NCBI GenBank assembly: GCA_945860915.1
Contig: CAMARR010000002.1
Span: 248,001 to 312,000 of the forward strand
Direction: 5' to 3'
Length of the DNA: 64,000 bases
DNA from: Candidatus Kuenenia stuttgartensis
GTDB taxonomy: Bacteria > Planctomycetota > GCA-002687715 > CAIWVZ01
Shown here in pieces: positions 60,250 through 64,000 of this stretch; within the stretch, counting starts at the first letter, position 1; every line of letters starts with the position of its first letter. A program made the translations under genes and the position numbers. The notes beneath the pieces are model-generated. The model did no database searches, had not been told where the DNA came from, and saw only the letters and a list, made by a program, of their open reading frames with translations.

Positions 60250-63200
60250 TCTTCTCGAATCCCATTGCGCTCCTGCTGTTACTCGCCATCGTGCCGGTGG
60301 TAATCGCGCATCGCACATCGCGCTCGTCAACTTCATCAGGTCGCAAGTTTGCGTCCACCGCATTCTCGATCATCGCCATCATGTTCTTCGCGTTCGCCGC
60401 AGCTGGCGTCGAGACGCAAGGTGCGCCTCGCGTCGCGCGTATCGCGATCGCGAATGGCGATTCGGCCACCACGCAGGCGACGCTCACCGCGTGGCGCGCT
60501 TCAACCCCCTGGGCAGATCCTTGGCGTGTCGTGCGAGCCGACGGCGTTCCGATTCTGGGCGCCCCGGCGTCAACCGAAATCCCGCAGGGATCAACCGAGC
60601 CTGATCTTTCCCGGGCGCTGCTGCAGGCAATCGCGGTTGCGCCTACATCGGGCCCACTCGACATTGCGCTTGTCGGAACAGAAGGCCATGACGGACCTGA
60701 TCTCGCGCCGGTCGGAGAAGTTCTCGCACGACGCGGGGCGCGACTTCATGTCAGGACGACGCCAAGCACAGTCACCGATGCGATTCTCTCGGTGTCCGCG
60801 CCATCGCACGTCCGCATCGCAGAGCCATTCGACGTTTCAGTTGACGTTCGGCTGGCAAGCGCGGGCAGTATCAAGTTCTCTGTCCGCGAAGGCGACACCG
60901 AGGTTGGAACGCACACCGCCGTACTCGACGCAGGTGTCCATTCCGTACCAGTCACGGTCCGCCCCAAGGGCCAAGGTGATCTTGCATTCGTCGTCACCGC
61001 AACCGTCGCGGGCTCGAGCAACGCCACCCTCACCGAGAGGTTTGCGGTGTATGTCAACGGGACTATCTCGGTCGCAATCGCCTCGGGCGCTGAGGGCGGC
61101 TCTGCTTCGCTCACTCAAGCGTTGGGGCCGGGATTCACGGTCCGCGAAGTGTCCCTGAATGACCTCGGCTCCAACGACTCTGACGTAACTATCTTGGACG
61201 ACATCCCCGCTCGCGCCATTCCAACAGAAGCCCACGGGGCGGTTCGCGCTTCCGTGTTGGAAAGGGGATCCGGTCTCCTCGTGACCGGCGCCAACGCGAG
61301 CATGGGACCGGGGGGCTACGCCGACACGCCGATTGGGGACTTACTCCCCGTGACATTCCCGCAGGAAGAAGAGCGGCGCGACCCATCCGTCGGACTCGTG
61401 ATCGTCATCGATACATCTGGTTCCATGTCAGGAAGCCGCATTGATCTCGCAAAAGAAGTCGCGCGCCTCGCGATTAAGCGACTCCTTCCCCACGACAAAA
61501 TCGGAATGGTCGAGTTTTACGGCGCACGCCGGTGGGCGGCGCCCTTGCAGTCAGCTGCCAATGCAATTGAAATTCAGCGCGCGCTAAACCGCCTGCAAGC
61601 AGGCGGAGGCACGATCATCTACGAGGCTCTCGAAGAGTCGTACTACGCGCTCCTCGAAGCGCGCACGCGTTTCCGACACGCGCTCGTCATCACCGACGGT
61701 GGTGTCGAGTCCGGACCGTTTGAGGCCTTGGCGCGCCGCATGGCAGACAGCGGGATCTTGGTGCACACCGTGTTGGTTGGACCGGGCGGCAATTCGCCCT
61801 TCCTTCAAGACCTCTCGCGCTGGGGACGTGGGCGATTCTACGCCTGCCCGAATCGCTATCGCCTTCCAGATCTCTCCTTCCGTGAACCGCAAGCATCGCC
61901 ACGTCCGGCCGTCGAATCCGGCGCCCTAGTCATCGCCCGACCGCACGCTTCCGAAGCAACCGCCGCCCTATCTGAGGCTAAAGTCAGCATCGGCCTCGCC
62001 GGCGCGCTTTCGCTGCGTCCCGGCGCCGACCTTCTCCTTGCGGTCGGCGGGAGCCGCCCCCTTCTAGCCGCATGGGATCAGGGTCTGGGCCGCACGGCTG
62101 CACTCGCGACGGAGCTCCTCGGACCAGGGGTCGCACCCTGGCGAGCCGATGCAACGCATCCGGCGATGCTTGCCGACCTTGTTCGCAGCCTAGCGCGGGG
62201 CCACGACGCGGATCGCCCCAAATTGGAAATCACCTCCTATCGCAATGCAGCGTGGATTCGCACGCGCGGCATCGCCAGCGCGCCCGTCATCATGTCGGGG
62301 ACCTTCGCCGCAGAAGCTGTCGCTCAAGGCGACGGCTCTTTCCTTCTCGCTGTCCCGGTTTCGGACTCACCTGTGCATGTGAGGGCGTCTACTCCCGACA
62401 ACGCGCTCGCCGAAGGCAGCGTCATCAGACCCCTTCCTCGTATGACGCGACTCGGTGACGCCAGTGACTCTCTTGGACGCCTCGCTCGCATGACTGGCGG
62501 GACGACGGAAGGCCCGCTTCCGACGACATTCCCGTCAGAGAAGCGCCGCGTTGATCGACGGACCCTCTCGGCCATTCTCGGAGTCACCGCTTTCTTGATC
62601 GCCCTATTCATCCGTCGTGCGCCCGAGCGCGCACGAGTTATGTCCCTAGGGGCTCTCGCATTCGTACTTCTCTCCTCCCCCTCCGCCTTCGCCCAGACCT
62701 CGGCCAACACGAAGCCCCAGGACCCTGTCGTCGGCGCCATCGAACGCAGCGTCATTGGCCTTGAGTCCACATTGAAGGGCATGGCAGACGGGCCCGCCAA
62801 AGTCGCCTTGCTCGATGCCATGGGACGCGAGTCGGAAGCCATCGCCCTCATCGACGTGCTCTTGGCGGGCACTGCGCTCGATGAGCCGACACGTCTCAAT
62901 CTCGAGATTCGCTTGGCGTTGCTAGCTCCCGATCGCGCAACCCCTCGGGCGCTTGCACGTCTCACGGGTACGGAAGGCTCGGGGGCCCCGGCAATCCTCC
63001 GCCGTGCGCTTGAAGTCGAGCGTCATCGATCGCCCGCCGATGCGGCGAGAGCGTGGGAACTGGCGGCTACAGAACTTCCGCTCGCCCGTGATCGCCGATT
63101 CGCCTACGCGCGCTTTTTGACTTCCATGCGCCGCGCTGGCGACCTCAAGTCTGTCCGCGAACGCTTGAGTGCTCGCATCGATTCCGATGTCAATGCGCGC

Positions 63201-64000
63201 CGCATCGTTTTGCAGGCGCTCCGAGAACTCGGGGCATCGGAAGAGGCGCTTGCGCTGGCAATCTCAGGAGACGGAGCACTCAGCGAAGAAGCTCTTGGCG
63301 TTGCGGTTGAAACAGGGAGACCTGACCTCGCCATCTCCACCGCGAAGACACTGCTCGCCAAGGATCCGAACGATTTGGCCACGCGCGCGCTGATGGCACG
63401 GACGTTGGCGGAGCAACAGGACCGAGATGAGGCGGATCGCGTCCTCGGCGCAGGCGTTCCACTTGCAAAGAACGGCGGGACTCTCCTGTATCTCTTCTCG
63501 CGAGCGGATGAGTGGAAGTTGCCCGTGACTCGCGCAGCGGCTCTCGATGCACTCCGCGCGCGCGGAACGGACGGTGCGCTCGAAGCAGCGCTTTCCGAAT
63601 CCAAATCCCTGCAAGATCAAGGCAAAGTCGACCCGGCGAAGGAACTCCTACGCAGCGTAACGCCCAAGGTGACAGACGCGGGGAGTCGCTCGCGCCTCGC
63701 CGAAGCGTTTGAAGGCCTCGGGGCCAACGACGATGCCATCGTCCTCTGGAAAGAGGCGTACGAGGCGACGAAAGCAGAAGACGCGGGAAGTCGCTACGCC
63801 ACGTTGCTCGAAGCCTCGGGCAAGCCCGACGACGCGGAGACGAGCCTCGCAATCTGGAAGTCGCTCTGGAAGCGAGCAGGCTCGGCCGCACGTCGCACAC
63901 AGGCCCAAGAGCGCGTTCTCGATGGTGCCGCACGCAATGGGACGCTTGCGGATATCGCCTTAGAGCTTGAGGAGGCACTAAGCGCGCCAGATGCTCAGGA
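60246..64000 (+). CDS. Giant VWA-domain membrane protein fused to a helical-repeat (TPR-like) region, 3' end beyond the window
   Basis: The frame beginning at GTG 60246 (GTGA overlap with the BatA-like gene) has no stop to base 64000, at least 1251 codons. Order: two N-terminal helices (about 4-22, 37-54), beta-sandwich region, a GATase-like segment (about 310-380, ILDDIPARAIP, GLLVTGANASMGPGGYADT), and a VWA domain with MIDAS DTSGSMS (Asp389) and VITDGG. Then a helix (about 773-788), RRAPERARV, and a second hydrophobic segment (about 799-814) that looks like a signal peptide ending AFAQ. From about 816 the chain is helical and TPR-like. Likely the main envelope component of this operon. Confidence 0.9.
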   Translation, partial: MIFSNPIALLLLLAIVPVVIAHRTSRSSTSSGRKFASTAFSIIAIMFFAFAAAGVETQGAPRVARIAIANGDSATTQATLTAWRASTPWADPWRVVRADGVPILGAPASTEIPQGSTEPDLSRALLQAIAVAPTSGPLDIALVGTEGHDGPDLAPVGEVLARRGARLHVRTTPSTVTDAILSVSAPSHVRIAEPFDVSVDVRLASAGSIKFSVREGDTEVGTHTAVLDAGVHSVPVTVRPKGQGDLAFVVTATVAGSSNATLTERFAVYVNGTISVAIASGAEGGSASLTQALGPGFTVREVSLNDLGSNDSDVTILDDIPARAIPTEAHGAVRASVLERGSGLLVTGANASMGPGGYADTPIGDLLPVTFPQEEERRDPSVGLVIVIDTSGSMSGSRIDLAKEVARLAIKRLLPHDKIGMVEFYGARRWAAPLQSAANAIEIQRALNRLQAGGGTIIYEALEESYYALLEARTRFRHALVITDGGVESGPFEALARRMADSGILVHTVLVGPGGNSPFLQDLSRWGRGRFYACPNRYRLPDLSFREPQASPRPAVESGALVIARPHASEATAALSEAKVSIGLAGALSLRPGADLLLAVGGSRPLLAAWDQGLGRTAALATELLGPGVAPWRADATHPAMLADLVRSLARGHDADRPKLEITSYRNAAWIRTRGIASAPVIMSGTFAAEAVAQGDGSFLLAVPVSDSPVHVRASTPDNALAEGSVIRPLPRMTRLGDASDSLGRLARMTGGTTEGPLPTTFPSEKRRVDRRTLSAILGVTAFLIALFIRRAPERARVMSLGALAFVLLSSPSAFAQTSANTKPQDPVVGAIERSVIGLESTLKGMADGPAKVALLDAMGRESEAIALIDVLLAGTALDEPTRLNLEIRLALLAPDRATPRALARLTGTEGSGAPAILRRALEVERHRSPADAARAWELAATELPLARDRRFAYARFLTSMRRAGDLKSVRERLSARIDSDVNARRIVLQALRELGASEEALALAISGDGALSEEALGVAVETGRPDLAISTAKTLLAKDPNDLATRALMARTLAEQQDRDEADRVLGAGVPLAKNGGTLLYLFSRADEWKLPVTRAAALDALRARGTDGALEAALSESKSLQDQGKVDPAKELLRSVTPKVTDAGSRSRLAEAFEGLGANDDAIVLWKEAYEATKAEDAGSRYATLLEASGKPDDAETSLAIWKSLWKRAGSAARRTQAQERVLDGAARNGTLADIALELEEALSAPDAQ

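Noticed and set aside
60349-61158. Separate plus-strand open frame of about 269 codons within the VWA gene
   Set aside because: It lies in a different frame with Ser/Arg-rich sequence; the VWA frame through the same bases carries clear domains.
1-64000. tRNA, rRNA, transposase, integrase or phage genes
   Set aside because: Intergenic gaps are short and none folds as a tRNA by eye; no coding frame shows transposase or phage motifs.

Overview
The window is a gene-dense, GC-rich stretch of a bacterial chromosome, most likely from a member of the Planctomycetota. The best taxonomic pointers are the Tat-exported DUF1501 protein coupled to a planctomycete-type cytochrome c/DUF1549/DUF1553 protein (26987-30642), a WD40-tailed Ser/Thr kinase with a kinase-less partner (20036-25961), many secreted proteins and lipoproteins, and a scarcity of strong Shine-Dalgarno sites. 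I place 48 protein genes. No tRNA, rRNA, CRISPR array, insertion sequence or prophage was recognised, and no gene-free stretch exceeds 300 bases. Neighbouring genes are often joined by 4-base ATGA/GTGA or 5-base TGATG/TAATG overlaps. I used these junctions to choose several starts, many of them GTG.

Layout. 1-6148: heavy-metal RND efflux system (adaptor cut by the left edge, CzcA/CusA-type pump, TolC-like outer-membrane factor). 6179-9380 (-): acyl-CoA ligase, acyl-CoA dehydrogenase, UbiX-type flavin prenyltransferase. 9516-10658 (+): serine beta-lactamase-fold hydrolase. 10732-15976 (-): thiolase, CcmI-like lipoprotein, 3-hydroxyacyl-CoA dehydrogenase, acyl-CoA dehydrogenase, MeaB GTPase and a stand-alone B12-binding mutase subunit; together a beta-oxidation and methylmalonyl-CoA-type gene set without the large mutase subunit. 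16070-18022 (+): scramblase-like protein and dicarboxylate/amino-acid symporter. 18028-19936 (-): PyrK, a lipoprotein and a phosphohexuloisomerase. 20036-25961 (+): WD40 kinase pair. 25971-34057: ferredoxin, apt, the DUF1501/DUF1549 pair, an asparaginase-family enzyme and two secreted unknowns. 34236-37504: two related secreted aromatic-rich proteins around a Tat-exported Fe/Mn superoxide dismutase. 37566-48199 (+): arginase, Gld-like ABC transporter with GldG-type and DUF4340 proteins, a four-rhodanese lipoprotein and a type IA topoisomerase, closed by a long hairpin terminator. 48262-53388: S9 peptidase with a CbiM-like permease, PdxH, an esterase carrying a histone H1-like tail, and a small membrane protein. 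53471-64000 (+): a coupled operon of a secreted CPPC thioredoxin-fold protein, an Ala/Pro-rich membrane protein, MoxR, DUF58, a BatA-like protein and a giant VWA-plus-repeat protein that runs off the right edge.

How the parts work together. Much of the window serves the cell envelope: metal efflux, exported oxidases and dismutase, lipoproteins, and the MoxR/VWA operon, which resembles the Bat aerotolerance loci. The acyl-CoA genes suggest growth on fatty or branched-chain acids. The observations I would follow up first are the VWA/TPR fusion with its redox partner, the H1-tailed esterase, the four-rhodanese lipoprotein next to the Gld-like transporter, and the kinase-less WD40 partner.
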